Origin: Calendula officinalis
Taxonomy: Eukaryota > Streptophyta > Magnoliopsida > Asterales > Asteraceae
Assembly (NCBI GenBank): GCA_963853835.1
Contig: OY970823.1
Location: forward strand, 61,389,845 to 61,453,844
Direction of reading: 5' to 3'
Length of the DNA stretch: 64,000 nt
Below are positions 10,806-22,370 of the stretch, piece after piece; the first letter of the stretch is position 1; every line of letters starts with the position of its first letter. Made by a program: the position numbers and the translations under genes. Under the pieces are notes generated by a model. That model ran no database searches. It worked only from the letters and a program-made list of their open reading frames with translations, and had not been told where the DNA came from.

Positions 10806-11639
10806 CTAGTAGGTTTCCCCACGCGATGCCGTGGGAGAATTTCATATAAAATTTAAAATATTGTTTGTTGATAATATTATCGATTAAAAAATATCAAAAC
10901 TTAAATATTAATTGTCAATAGTAAAATGCATATCCTTACGAAGGACATCTACTACAAATATTTAGAGGATAATATTCTATAACTGAAGTTTAAAAAAAGT
11001 CAACAAAGAAAAAAGTTGATAAAGAGATCATGAAAAATATGTAGAAAAAAAAAAGTTGCAAAAACAAAAAAAAAAAGATTTTACAAAAAAAGATTTAACA
11101 AAAAAAGTATTAAAAAACAACCTAAATAACTGGAAAAAAAAAGACTTAACATATGGGTTAGAAATGATAATGGATTAAAATATTTTAATTATAAAACAAA
11201 AGCAAGAGCAAGAGAAAGGCGTCAAACTAATTAGAAAAAATCTTGATATTAATAATTTTGGTTAGTCATTTCATTAAAAGTTAAATTTAAGAGAAAAAAA
11301 TGTAACTTATACAAAGTTTGAAAAAAAAATGTAAAAAGTTTGATGGAAAAAATTCTAGATATTAAATGTTAAAGTTAAGGGTAATAATTGTAATTTTAGA
11401 AAAATTAATGTTCACGGTGCAAAATGTAATTTAACCAAAGCTGGAAAAAAGGAAAAACAAAAACATATGCCGACTTGAGTCGAACTCGGGACCTCCTGGT
11501 CATTAATACGGAGCCCTTACCACCCCGCTAGAACTTCATATGTGCTTTAATTACGTCTTTAACTTTAAGTAATAAATACAGAAAAATCGATAGAAGACAA
11601 AAAGTCACTATTTATCCCATGTTAAATGTTATATAGAGA
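10806..11639 (-). mobile_element. Candidate non-autonomous Helitron
   Basis: Read on the minus strand, the sequence ends with a hairpin (CCCACG, six-base loop, CGTGGG; plus coordinates 10818-10835) followed after eight bases by CTAG and then T, the Helitron 3' signature. A matching 5' start TCTCTATATAAC lies at 11639 on the minus strand. Both flanks are the same TATAAT-rich tract, which suggests an insertion into one low-complexity stretch. The base before the 5' end is T, not the expected A, so the left limit is less certain. No Rep/helicase is encoded. A tRNA-like segment (11466-11545) lies within. Confidence 0.5.
11466..11545 (-). repeat. tRNA-like/SINE head
   Basis: The minus strand has TAGCGGGGTGGTAAGG (A-box-like) and GGTCCCGAGTTCGACTC (B-box-like) about 30 bases apart. 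The ends do not pair as an acceptor stem, so I call it a tRNA-derived repeat and not a tRNA gene. Confidence 0.45.
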
Positions 11640-12010
11640 ATATGATATAATATAATGTAATATAAATACGAAGATATGATATCAAAATATAATGTACATA
11701 TCAATCTGTTACATTTATGAGGTCCAACTAGAAGAAAGGGGTGTGGTGGCGAAGAGATGCCCACGCTGGACCCGCCACGGCACCACCCGTTACACGAGCG
11801 AGGCCCAGCGCCGGACGGTCGACGAGGGCAGCGGACCATTGGGGTGATGCTACGTGGACTAGCCGTTGGCAACGGCTAGTTTGACCGAAAATTATTATTT
11901 TTTAAATAAAACCTATTATAAATAACTCTTTTAACCATAACCTTTTTTCACACCATCTTCTACACACTCTCTACAATTTCTTACACTTTCACTCTCAAAA
12001 ACTCACAAAA

Positions 12011-13140
12011 ATGTCTCAACCACCACATCCTGATTGGATGAACGGTATTCTTGGATTTCGAAGTTCCGGCTCACCGGCGTCCAATCCGTCAACACCTTCG
12101 TCCCAACAATCGGTATCGTCCACCCAAAATACCGAAATGCCGGCGTCCAATCCCTATGGTACCCAATATGTGATGCCGACATTTTCCCAAGAGCATTTCA
12201 ACCAATTTATGTTTCAATAACAATTTCAAAACCTTCAACAACACCCCCCCCTCAAAAATGGTCACAAACACAGTGGTCACAACCACAATCTTCACAACCA
12301 CAACCTTCATAACCTCAAGACCCCGAGGCCGTTGAAAAGGCGAGAAGAAAGGGGGAAAAAGTTTCCGTCAACTTAAGTCGGACGGTCATGCGGTGGGACG
12401 CCGCACAAGAAGTGTTATTGGCCGAGTGTTGGGTTAGCGTTTCCGAGGACCGCGAAAAGGGCGCCGACCAATCCGATGAATGTTTTTGGAACAAAATCCT
12501 TGTTGAGTTCAACAAGGATGTTGATACGCCGCGTACCAAAGACATGTTGACAGGGAAGTGGAAGACTTTAAACTGTAATTGTCAAAAATTCAACGGTATC
12601 TACAAACGTTTACAACGTACAAGCCGAAGCGGTGAAAATGAGGTCGACATTTTGGCCCGTGTCCGACAAGCGTACCGTGACGAGTCGTCGTCAAAAAAAC
12701 AATTTAACAGCGAAGGTGCGTGGGAAGTTTTGAGAAAATGCCCGAAATGAGACGCCCCCGCACACATTTCGCTCTCCGATAACGAAGAACTTTTCGGGGA
12801 AGATACGAGACCACGTCCGGCGGGAAAGTCTCGTAAGGCAAAAAAAAAGTAGATTGGAAAGTCCATCCGGCACTAACACTGCAGTGACGCACCGCCGGAC
12901 CTTGGCGAGGCTATGATGGCCGAGTTTAGGCGGAATAGTGAAGCCGCTCAATCGGCTTACGAAAGGTCAAAGGCGCGGGATGACGTTTTCGTGCGGTTGG
13001 AAGAATTGTGATTCCTAAGCACTAACACCCACGGGTTGGGGGGCCAGAATAAAGCGAGAATCGTCAAGGAAAAAAAGGCGATCCGCGAAAAATACCCCGT
13101 CGACGAAAATGAACTTGACGTGGACGATGACGATGAGTAG
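12011..13140 (+). pseudogene. PIF/Harbinger ORF1 (Myb/SANT-like DNA-binding protein), degraded
   Basis: The start ATGTCTCAACCACC (12011) opens a Ser/Pro/Gln-rich N terminus. A stop at 12218 and a shift in a C run near 12245 separate it from the conserved part. That part begins about 12325 with VNLSRTVMRWDAAQEVLLAECW, then FWNKILVEFN, MLTGKWKTLNCNCQKFNGIY and VRQAYRDESSSKKQFNSEGAWEVL, the trihelix/Myb-like fold of Harbinger accessory proteins (often mis-annotated in plants as glutathione S-transferase T3-like). Stops follow at about 12750, 12850 and 13010. The C-terminal coiled and acidic tail (KAIREKYPVDENELDVDDDDE) ends at TAG 13138-13140. In active elements this protein binds the ends and brings the transposase. 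Here it is dead. Confidence 0.8.
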
Positions 13141-13412
13141 TTTTTTTTAGTTTATTTTTCTTATTTTTCGGTATTTTTTTTTAATTTTCGGTAATTTTTT
13201 TTATTTTTCGGTAATTTATTATGTAATTTTTATTTTAATGAAGTATTATGTTTTTTAAAAAAAAGAAAAAAAGGGGGGTGGGGTCCAAATGGCTTAAGTG
13301 ATGGTAGATGGGGTATTTAGGGGTTTTGAATGTGAAATATGAAATAATGATGTAGCGCAGAGGTGGCGCATATATGACTTCCGACTTGGGGTGACCACAC
13401 CCGTTGCTCTAA

Positions 13413-14030
13413 GCATCAACTTAAGAGTCATGCTCTCTACCTATACGTGTCCATGCCTAATCAGTAATCATCCCTCTCGGACTCACCACCGTCATTTTTC
13501 ATCTTTGGAAAATATTCTATCTAATTTAATATCTCGTTGGACTCAAATCAATTACAAAATCTAAAAACAAAAGCTCTTAAACATATTGTTAAAGTTTTGA
13601 CGTAAAGTTTTAGCATAACTTTAACATATACCATGTGATGTTAAATTAGTTTGGAAAACTTTGACGTGGTTTTGACGCCGACAAAACATACGACATAACA
13701 AAACAAACGTCGATCTCCGGTGTGCAGAATAATAAATCAAAGACAAAACCTTTTCTAGATAAACCAAACAAAATTTACTCACCCCATTAGATCATTTTCA
13801 ATGGAATTTTTTTATAAAGCTTTTTACTCATTGTGTAGGTTATTTAAAGGTTATGACCTTTTAGGAAAAAAAATTTCCTCCAAAAACTTATTATTAGCTA
13901 AGTTATTCATTACACACATAAAAAACTTTATCTAAACTAAATACATTGGAGCAAAGACTTTTTTGAAAATTTATTTATCATAATTGGATGAAAATATATG
14001 TGACAATTTTAATAAATTTTTATAATAAAG
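13413..14030. other. Intergenic, possible degraded MITE
   Basis: AT-rich. The segment 13787-13965 has weakly inverted ends (TTTTCAATGGA near 13795 against TCCAATGTA inverted near 13947) and may be an old MITE. No gene is seen. Confidence 0.3.
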
Positions 14031-14039
14031 ACTTAATAA

Positions 14040-14567
14040 TTGGGGATGCTAAGACCCGTGCCAACCATTGCGTCAAGGGGCCGTCGTGGGCGTTTTTGGC
14101 ACCGTCAGCCACCGACGCCGTTGGCACGGCCACGTCGGTGGCTTCCGTCGAAAAGATCCGTCGTTGTGAAGACGGTGAGAAGCTTGCGTCGTGAGAAGGG
14201 GGAGAATTCAGGCCAGGAGAGAGAGGAAGAAGGAGGAAGGGAGAGGCTTCAAGAGTTGTACTTTGAGCTAAAAAACTTGTACATGTTGTGTTTTTTTATT
14301 TAAAAATGTTTCTTTTATCTGTTTTTTTTTAATTTTAATTTTTTTTATATTTGTTTTAATAATAAAAAATATATTAGTTTTGTTTTAATTTTAATTTTTT
14401 TTATTTTTGTTTTAATTAAAAATGATGATATGGAAAGGGTGTGTTAGTGATGGGTTATGGTTGGCACGACCATATCAGTAGCGTGTCAGTAGCGTGTCAG
14501 TAAGGATGTGATGATGTGGCGCTACTGATGGGTTTAGTAACGGATAAGAGTTGGGAGAGGCCTAAGA
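14040..14567. mobile_element. Non-autonomous element with 9-bp target duplication
   Basis: The perfect nonamer ACTTAATAA occurs at 14031-14039 and 14568-14576 and encloses a 528-base segment with a GC-rich left part and an AT-rich right part. The right end (read inward on the minus strand) is TCTTAGGCCTCTCCCAAC and includes GTCGTGCCAA and repeats of CACTAACCCATC in related form. The same features occur at 54606-54905, so this is a repeat family. A nine-base duplication suggests a Mutator-like origin, but the two ends are not good inverted repeats (they look more like direct repeats, TTGGGGATGCTAAGA and TTGGGAGAGGCCTAAGA). Confidence 0.55.
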
Positions 14568-14842
14568 ACTTAATAAAAAGAAAATAGAAAATAAAAATGT
14601 GGAGTAAATCTAATTTCATAGATTTACTTTCTTTTTCATCCCCACATCCAAATTCCTTTCTTACCACGCATGGCCAAACCCTAGATCTGCTGCCTCTTCA
14701 AAGGTATCCCTTCTCTCTCCCCCCATCCATCCACGTATACCTTTGCGTCAATTTCTACAAACATATGTCTAATTCCCTCAACTCTGTCTATCTATATCTA
14801 TAATCTATTACAGTTTCTCCTTCAAAAACGACAAAAAAGGAG

Positions 14843-16644
14843 ATGAGCGGCAGCACGACAGTGGCGGTAGCGGGCGGTGGCGTTGGCGGTGGAATATCTG
14901 GTTTCCGACCGCCATTTACGCCGTTGCAGTGGCAGGAGCTGGAACATCAAGCGTTGATATACAAATATCTAGTGGCGGGAGTACCTGTTCCGTATGATCT
15001 GGTTGTTCCGATTAGAAGGAGCTTGGAAGCTTTATCTGCTAGGTTTTTCAATAATCCTACTTGTAAGTTCACAAATCATCTGTTTTTTGCACATGGATTT
15101 GTTTCGATCGATGATTAGGCGTTGAGTTTTGAAGTCAATAGGTTTCTTCTCAAATAAGAAACCGATGAGATAATTTTATTATATTTGCAGTGGAGTTTAA
15201 TGCTCTCTGCAATTCTGTCATTAAGAGCATAGATCCAGTTCTGTGTTTATTTTTTTAAGAAGTCAGATGCAGATTTTTTCATTTATTTTTTATTTTTACT
15301 TTTTGTTCTTTCTATTTTCTTTTTAGAAAAGAGTCATAAGTATTTTGGTGTCTTCAGAGTTCTAATTTCTAGTTAAAAATTCCATAGGATTCTTATTTAT
15401 TTGATTTAGATCTAGAAAACAAAAGATACTTTTATAGATATATACGCAATGCAGTGATTGTGATAGATTAGCGTCTGGAGTTGTAGATTCACCTCATAGG
15501 CTCATATTTATGTTAAAAAGACTACTTTTTTCTGTATTACCAGTGTATCCTGCTGTTTTCTGTGTATCTGCCACTTTTCTCTTATGTTGTCTTTTGTGTC
15601 ACAATTCTAAAATTTGAACCGGATTCCAGTTGCTTGTCATTAGATGCAGCAATTTTGACCCATTTACTTGTGAGTGGGCTGATTTTGGTCAACTTCTTTC
15701 TCTAAGGCTGATTTTCTTAAAAGTTAAATTCTTATTAACTACTGATAATCGACTAATTTCATGCTATAATTTTGAACTTTATTAAAGCATTGGGCTACTG
15801 TTCATATTACGGGAAGAAGTTTGATCCAGAGCCAGGAAGGTGTAGGAGGACAGATGGCAAAAAATGGAGATGCTCAAAAGACGCATATCCTGACTCAAAA
15901 TACTGTGAACGCCACATGCATCGTGGCAGAAACCGTTCAAGAAAGCCTGTGGAATCTTCTTCTCAATCTCACTCATTGTCAACTGCAGTCACAACTGTAA
16001 ACAGCAGCACTGGTAATAGAAGCTTCCAGAATCTTGGAAATGGAAGCTTCCAGAACACTCATTTGTATCCGACCGCAAATTCAGGGAGTTTTGATTTTGG
16101 AAGTAATGTGTCGAAGCTGCAGGTGAAGGCTAGCCCCTGTGGGATTAACAACAGTAATTTTAGGTATGCAGAATTTGTCAAAACACTTTTTTTAAAATTT
16201 AAATAATTAGATTATTATATTAATAATATAGTTTTTATAATCACATACAGGTTTGATCAAGGATTAACTGTCGATGTGGATGATAAAAACTACTCATCTG
16301 GACCTTCAAGTGCACGTGACAGTACATGGCGTTTGGTCCCAACCGATTCTTACCTGCAAACCAAATCGCCTCAACTAACCATGGTTAATGCGTTTGACCC
16401 TGTGACACCAGGGTCAAACTCAAAGTCAACTCAACAAGAGCATTGCTTATTTGGTAGCAAAATCGGGTCACCAGTTGAAGTGAAAAACGAGCAGCATTTA
16501 ATGCGCCAGTTTTTTGATGAGTGGCCTGAAGCTAGGGAACCATGGTCAAGTTTAGATGATGCTGGTGATGGTAAGAAGTCAACTCAGTTGTCAATGTCTA
16601 CTATGGGTTCTGCAAGAAATGATTGCACCCAAAGTGGTGTGTGA
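14843..16644 (+). CDS. GRF: Growth-regulating factor (GRF) transcription factor
   Basis: GRFs are plant transcription factors that, with GIF co-activators, promote cell division in leaves and other organs. Three exons, 14843-15062, 15788-16163 and 16251-16644, join in phase to give 329 residues. Residues about 24-60 are the QLQ domain ([19 protein letters not shown] and [15 protein letters not shown]), which binds GIF. Residues 86-127 are the WRC domain with the DNA-binding C3H motif C-x9-C-x10-C-x2-H ([29 protein letters not shown]). The C-terminal half is Ser/Asn/Thr-rich and contains FFDEWPEAR, the FDEWP-type motif seen in several GRFs. A miR396 target site lies at the WRC end. The Gly-rich start and short length suggest the smaller GRF classes; I cannot name the exact member. 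The gene looks intact. Confidence 0.95.
15933..15954 (+). promoter_or_regulatory. miR396 target site in GRF
   Basis: The sequence CCGTTCAAGAAAGC followed by CTGTGGAA is the conserved site for miR396, including the bulged position typical of GRF targets. It lies at the end of the WRC coding part in exon 2, the standard place. It indicates post-transcriptional repression of this GRF by miR396. Confidence 0.9.
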
Positions 16645-17530
16645 TAAGAGGATGAATGATGTATGTGTGTATTTGATTCATGTTGTATGATCTTTGATTA
16701 AATGGGTTTAATGTAAGTTTTTTGTTGACTTTTGTTGTGTAAGGGTCAACGTAAACTGGTTGCTTCATCCGACATTGTACTTGTTTAAGCAACTTATGTG
16801 GAATAAATGTTGGTTTTTCTTTAATTGTATAATTTGAAGTTATTATCATGCTAAGTAATCAGAATTTGAAATATAAAATTTAATATTTAGTTGCAATGAG
16901 TTAATTAATGTTTCCTATGGTCTCGTGTTTTTTAGTAGGAACTTTTTTTCTTCAAACCTGAGCACGACATGAATTCGTGTTTTTTTAGCATGAGCACGGT
17001 CCAATTAAAAAAATGATAAACACGACAAAATGAGATAAATAACGAAAAAATCAAATTGCTTATTTAATACATGCTTAAAAGCTGACAAACATAACAATAT
17101 ATAACATAAAGTACTACCAAATGTTCCCAAAAATCCAAAATTATAACTATCATTACACTTTCGTGTTAATTTCCGAACCCGGACACGATACGATACAAAT
17201 TCATGTTTGTTTTACACGAACTCAAATTTCATTTTCGTCCCAATTTCGTTTCGTGTATTTTTCTCGTGTCGTGTTAGATTTTGACTGCTCTAATTTTTGC
17301 AGTAATACCATATCTGCTTCTAAGATATTAATTAATTTGTTCATAAAAGTCTCATAAAAGCTGTAATAATCATTCAGTGAAGGCGAGACAAATAGCAAGA
17401 AACTGAGCCCTAGGCATTCAAATTTGAAGTTTCACAAAAGTTCTTACCAAAAACTTGTTAAGCTGTTTTTACACTATCTACACTAAGAACACTTTATATT
17501 AGATCAAGATGCTAAACCCGATTTCATTCC
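16645..17530. other. GRF 3' flank and degraded repeat
   Basis: Contains the GRF 3' UTR. The segment about 16915-17280 is rich in CACGA/TCGTG words in both orientations (for example CTCGTGTCGTG near 17260) and resembles an old hAT-type MITE, without clear ends. No gene is seen. Confidence 0.35.
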
Positions 17531-18122
17531 TCAATTAGGTCGGTCAATGCGACTTTTGAGTTGGTCAAAACAATTTGAAACCAACTTTGCTTGAGAGGAC
17601 ACAAATTTATTGATGCCTGAGAAATGCACTCTTTTGTCTACAGACTGTTGGTGGTTGAAATTAGTCACCCATTTTTGCATACCAGAAACATCTACTCCAC
17701 CATTAATAATATTACTTGTACCAAGAAGACCACTAGATCGAGCAAAGTCAACTGCACCACTTCTTGTAGCCATAAAAGCTGAAAAGATTATGAAAAATAA
17801 TAACCTAAATCAACCATTTGTAAACGAGTGTATAAAATGCACCTCTTAATTAGGGTTGAAGAAAACAGGAAAGAAGGGTACCACTAAAAGGAACTTTAAG
17901 AAGGCGATTTGCAGGAAGACCAATACCGACACCAGCAAGAGTAATCCCGACACTAAATCCAACACCACAACCAGCACCAACATAACCAATCACTTCAGGC
18001 CCAAACCCTGGGCCCCACCCGACCCCACAACCATACCCTATTCCCATGCCCCAAAAGGCGCCAGTTGTCGGATGCACAGGGTTCCATCTTTCGTACCTTC
18101 TAAACAACCCCTTTATGATCAT
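17531..18122 (-). CDS. Small glycine-rich membrane protein like cadmium-induced protein AS8
   Basis: Two exons on the minus strand, 17882-18122 and 17531-17778, join in phase (donor GTACCC, acceptor TTTTCAG) to give 162 residues. The protein starts MIIKGLFRRYERWNPVHP, followed by a Gly-rich hydrophobic stretch (GAFWGMGIGYGCGVGWGPGF, then GYVGAGCGVGFSVGITLAG), which matches my memory of Arabidopsis At4g19070, annotated cadmium-induced protein AS8. The second exon encodes a soluble tail with ATRSGAVDFARSSGLL. The Gly-rich part could form membrane hairpins; the biochemical role is unknown. An upstream in-frame ATG (18134) is preceded directly by an intron acceptor, TTGCAG|GTACTAATG, so I take the ATG at 18122 as start, just after a 5' UTR intron. 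Confidence 0.75.
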
Positions 18123-19080
18123 TAGTACCTGCAATTACAACTGATTAATCATCTCAAAATACTGAAATAGTGAAAACAATAATCCATGTATTCAAGCTCT
18201 TTAATTACATGTTTAAAACTTTGAATTACTGATAAAAACATTGCTGAGCAGCTTTTTGCCTAATTACAATATTAAAATTTGACCCTAGTTATCCATATGA
18301 AATTTTAAGATAGGGTGCTGCCTATTTGTTATTTTTCAGGAGTTCACCAAATGCATTGTATGCATACCCTACTTAATTAATTGAATTCTTATGGTTGGTT
18401 TACCACCAGAAGAAATACGTCGCCATACAAATTAGTTAATAACTAACCATAATTACTAAAACAACAATTTGCAAACAGTAAGAACAAATATTGAGAATTT
18501 AATCCAAAAATCAGGCAATAATTGTGAGTAGATATACGACAAAGTAAAAACAAATCTAGTTTGAAAATAATCTAAAATCAAAGCTTAATCACATTTTGAG
18601 CTTCCTATCTTAGACTTGATAAAATCAAATATATCACTAACACAACTAATTCGGTATATATCCTAAGTTAATCTCAAAAAAACTGTAATCAGATTCTCAA
18701 TTGGCCAGAAGAAATGTCATTAAACTGTACAAATTGAAGTACATACATCAAACGAACACAGCAATTGAAGTGGTGAATTAACATAAAATATAGCATTACC
18801 ATGAACAAATCGTAGAAACTTGACGATGATAGAGGTTCGTAGAGCTAGGGCAGCAAATCCATCACACTGTTCTATCATGTGGTGCGCGCGGCTTTGTTTT
18901 GTCCACTCGATTTCGAGTTTATTTTGTCCAGATTTACAAAAAGACCACAAAGTTTCCAACATTATAAACTTATGGACAAAGTATTCTAATTTTTCTTTTT
19001 AAGTAATACCATTTCTTCTTAAATGTAGAAGTACACTTCTATAAACTTCGTGAATAAAAGGGTCTTATGTCTCGATTTTT
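18123..19080. other. AS8-like upstream region
   Basis: Holds the 5' UTR intron and the promoter of the AS8-like gene; I cannot place the first exon or a TATA box. No other gene is recognised. Confidence 0.35.
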
Positions 19081-19086
19081 CGCTAC

Positions 19087-19390
19087 CTAAAAGGAAGATA
19101 TAGGTTGTGTTTGTTTGCAGCTTAATGGAATCATTCAGCGCTGAATGCTTAATCATTCAGCACTCAGTGCGTTTGTTTAGCGCATCTGAATGAAGTATAT
19201 GCTGAATGGGACAGCAAAAAGCTGCTGAATCATTCTTCCTTAGAACATATGTTGAATCATTAAGCAGTCATAATTCTTATAAAAAAGTTTCTCACATCCA
19301 AAACAAATTTTATACAAAACCTCTTAATCATTCAGACCGTTGAATCATTCAGCACTTAATCATTTTGTTCATATCAAACAGCTCCATAGT
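19087..19390. mobile_element. Probable hAT-type MITE
   Basis: The segment is built of repeated CATTCAGC/GCTGAATG and CTTAATCATT words in both orientations and begins with GTGTTTGTTTGC, ending (inverted) GCTGTTTGATATGAAC. This arrangement is common in plant hAT MITEs. The ends are only partly inverted and no clean eight-base target duplication was found. Confidence 0.45.
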
Positions 19391-20134
19391 TTCTAAATTT
19401 ATACGGTCGAACCGCATAATTTTACAAGGTGTATTTATAATGCTACGAACTTTAGTGCCATACTGCCATGTTATATGACTATGCCAAATTTCCTTATATA
19501 AATCACTATTTTCTACAAACGTACATTTTTTAAATGAACTTTGTAACATTGAGAAGTTTACGTATATTGAGAAGTTCGAGATGTTTTATACTAATAAAGA
19601 TGTGTAAATAATACATTTTGTATTATCAAAAATAAAACGATAACATTTATTCTTGGTGTATAAAACTAATAAACTAAAAATAGACTGTCTTCCTAATGAT
19701 TTAGTTTTTTTTTTTAATATATCTTCTTCTTTATTTAATTAGAAGTATATTAGTTACATGAATATAAATATTATTAGAGTGGGAAATGGAAATAGGATCC
19801 AAGAACGGTGTGCAAAGTGGAGTAGGAATGGATTAAGAATAAAGATTCCCTAATCCATTCTAGCATTATGATCCGATCCATTCAAACCACTCCTGGATGC
19901 ATTTTCTCGATTTTATATTTCTCATTACCCCATCACATGTTTTTTATAAGGTGATTTATTAATAGGAAATTTTGTATATAATTATTGGCATGTGTAATTT
20001 GTTAATTCTTTTTTTTTTTAATTCTCATATGAGTATTTGTATTGATCAAATGAGTAGTATGAAGATAAGTATGAATATTTAGTAGCAAACAATCTCTTTT
20101 ATATTTGAACGACAAATCCTAATCTACACCTAAT

Positions 20135-20220
20135 TCCCACCTATGTCCACGATGAAACTTGAACCCCCAACCTTCAGGTTGTGAGGCGAATATCATACCG
20201 CTAGACTAAAAGTCTTTGGT
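20135..20220 (-). repeat. tRNA-derived SINE head
   Basis: The minus strand has TTAGTCTAGCGGTA (A box) and GGTTGGGGGTTCAAGTTTC (B box), followed by ATCGTGGACATAGG. The same post-B-box sequence occurs at 59055-59090 (ATAGTGGACATAG), so this is a repeat family. Confidence 0.55.
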
Positions 20221-20709
20221 AGGAAATAATCTCTTAAATATACAACTTGGCTATATAGACTTCAAATTACATTTGTGACCGTAAAATTATTCATCAATAT
20301 ACACAAATATAATAAACTTAAGTTTTACACAAATTTCATTCCAGACATTGAAGTAAAGTCAACACAGCGGATCTTATTCCATTGACATATGAACCAATTA
20401 ATATGAATTTTCTTTCAACATGTCACACAATCAAATAGTACCAAATACACACAATATCCATGGTCTACTTTCACATGTAGACATCATCAAAATACCAAAA
20501 TCATGTAACATAAACACTACCCCATTTTTAAAGCTTTGCAACAAAACACCCAAATTTGGCATAGTGGTTGGAGAGTTGTTACAGTACACAACCACAATTT
20601 TTTTAATTAAAAAACATATAAAAATGCCTCCCAAAAAATCCCCATGATCAATACTTATACACATTCAATCCACTCTCATTTCAATAGCCGATCATATTCA
20701 TCACTAATC

Positions 20710-22370
20710 ATGACAAAATCAAAACCTTGGCAACCGTTTATCGCAAACTGTTGTTCGGTTGAAGATCATACGGTTTTCGACAACTTCAGTAGGTGTAGGA
20801 CTTCAAGGTCTGATTTTTCAAAAAATGTGACACCTTCACCGTCTTTTAGGCATATATCGTTCTCCGACCTTAGTCAATCTTCCTCTATTCGTATAAACGA
20901 AGATATAGCCCACACTTTTGGTCCCGATTTGTTTGACTTTAAACTTAGTGAGTTACGGGCGATAACTCAAAATTTCTCAAGTAATTTCTTGCTAGGGGAA
21001 GGTGGGTTTGGTACGGTCCATAAAGGTTATGTGGATGATAATATGAGGTCCGGTTTGAAGTCTCAAGCGGTTGCGGTTAAACTTCTTGACATTGAAGGGT
21101 TGCAAGGACACCGTGAATGGCTAGTAAGTTTGAATATATGATTTTGTTATGGTTATATATTTATGTTACATATATAAGCGACGGTTTTAATAATTTTTGT
21201 TTTGGAAATTGTTGAAGGCGGAAGTGATATTTCTCGGGCAACTTAGGCACCCTAATTTAGTTAAATTGGTCGGATATTGTTGTGAAGAAGAAGAAAGACT
21301 TCTCGTATACGAGTTTATGCCTCGTGGAAGCTTGGAAAATCATTTGTTCAAGAGTAAGATTGTACTATATTTGTTTGTAACGTTTTTTTTAATAATATTT
21401 TTGTTGTAAATTGCGGATTATTGGTTTTAATTCAGGGATTTCAGTTTGCCTACCATGGGGAAATAGACTAAAAATCGCGATAGGTGCAGCTAAAGGGCTC
21501 GCCTTCTTGCATGGTGCTGATAATCCCGTTATATATCGCGATTTTAAGACTTCCAACATCTTACTTGATTCTGTAAGCATATTTTGTAAGCTTTTACATA
21601 ATAATTGTGTTGATGATTTCTTATCTTTAGAAAGCTATTAAATAATTAAGTTTAATTTCCATTTTGATATTTTGTAGGATTTTAATGCAAAGTTATCAGA
21701 TTTTGGGCTAGCAACAATGGGCCCTGAAGGATCAAATACTCATGTTACCACTAGAGTTATGGGTACTTATGGTTATGCAGCCCCTGAATATGTCAATACT
21801 GGTATGTCTTGACCAATACTTTGATTCGTTTAGCTTGATTCGGTTCGGTTTAATTAAATATAATTATCCTAATATTTGTTGCTAATGATTGTACTAATAT
21901 CTAACATTGTAGGCCACTTGACCACAAAGAGTGACATTTACAGCTTTGGAGTCGTTTTGCTAGAACTTCTTACGGGGAAAAGGGCAATGGACAAAACTAG
22001 GCCCAAGAGCGAACAATATCTTGTGGATTGGGTAAAACCGTATTTGACAAGTAGTCGAAGATTGCGTTGCATCATTGACCAAAGGTTGGCTGGTCAATAC
22101 TCGGTCAAGGGAACCAAAGAAATGGCTCTTTTAGCACTAAGTTGCGTGAGTTTGAACCCTAAAGATAGGCCAAAAATGACCGTGATAATAGAAACTCTTG
22201 AAGGGCTTCAAAATTTGAAGGATATGGCAATTAGTTGCGGTCAGTGGTCCGCAACTTCACAAAAAAACGCAAGAAATGCGGTTTTTTCTCCGAAAGGAAG
22301 AAAAGAAATGAATGGAGGTCGTATATATTGGAAACAGACCCCGGTTAACACCGTAAAGCCGAAAGCATAA
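20710..22370 (+). CDS. Receptor-like cytoplasmic kinase, RLCK-VII/PBL type
   Basis: Five exons, 20710-21123, 21218-21353, 21436-21572, 21678-21801 and 21913-22370, join in phase to give 422 residues. The glycine loop is [11 protein letters not shown] (from residue 96), the ATP lysine is in AVAVKLLD, the catalytic loop is [12 protein letters not shown] and the metal motif is DFGLA. The activation segment [18 protein letters not shown] is typical of RLCK VII (PBL/RIPK) kinases, which act at the plasma membrane downstream of immune and growth receptors. The exon boundaries also fit that family. The N terminus has no clear Gly-2 myristoylation signal, but Cys residues at 15-16 could be acylated. 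An in-frame ATG at 20644 would add 22 residues; I prefer 20710 because it gives the usual short N terminus. The gene looks intact. Confidence 0.9.

Larger units (their letters stand above)
7171..13409. mobile_element. PIF/Harbinger DNA transposon, complete but inactive, with nested insertions
   Basis: One element spans the two divergent genes. It is bounded by TAA at 7168-7170 and TAA at 13410-13412, the target-site duplication expected for PIF/Harbinger. The ends are imperfect inverted repeats: the left begins GACTATCCGTAATGGGTGACC, and the right end read inward begins GAGCAACGGGTGTGGTCACC. A further shared motif TCTGCGCCAC lies just inside both ends (7206 on the left, 13355-13365 inverted on the right). 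Inside are a DDE transposase (minus strand) and a Myb-like accessory protein (plus strand), the standard two-gene layout. Total length is 6239 bases, of which 1722 are a solo LTR plus its duplication and about 834 a Helitron-like insertion. Both genes are broken, so it could move only with proteins supplied elsewhere. Confidence 0.85.

Noticed and set aside
11466..11545. Possible tRNA gene
   Set aside because: A- and B-box-like words are present but no acceptor stem or full cloverleaf can be formed; a SINE head fits better.
20135..20220. Possible tRNA gene on the minus strand
   Set aside because: The same post-B-box sequence occurs elsewhere in the window as a repeat, and no cloverleaf is seen.
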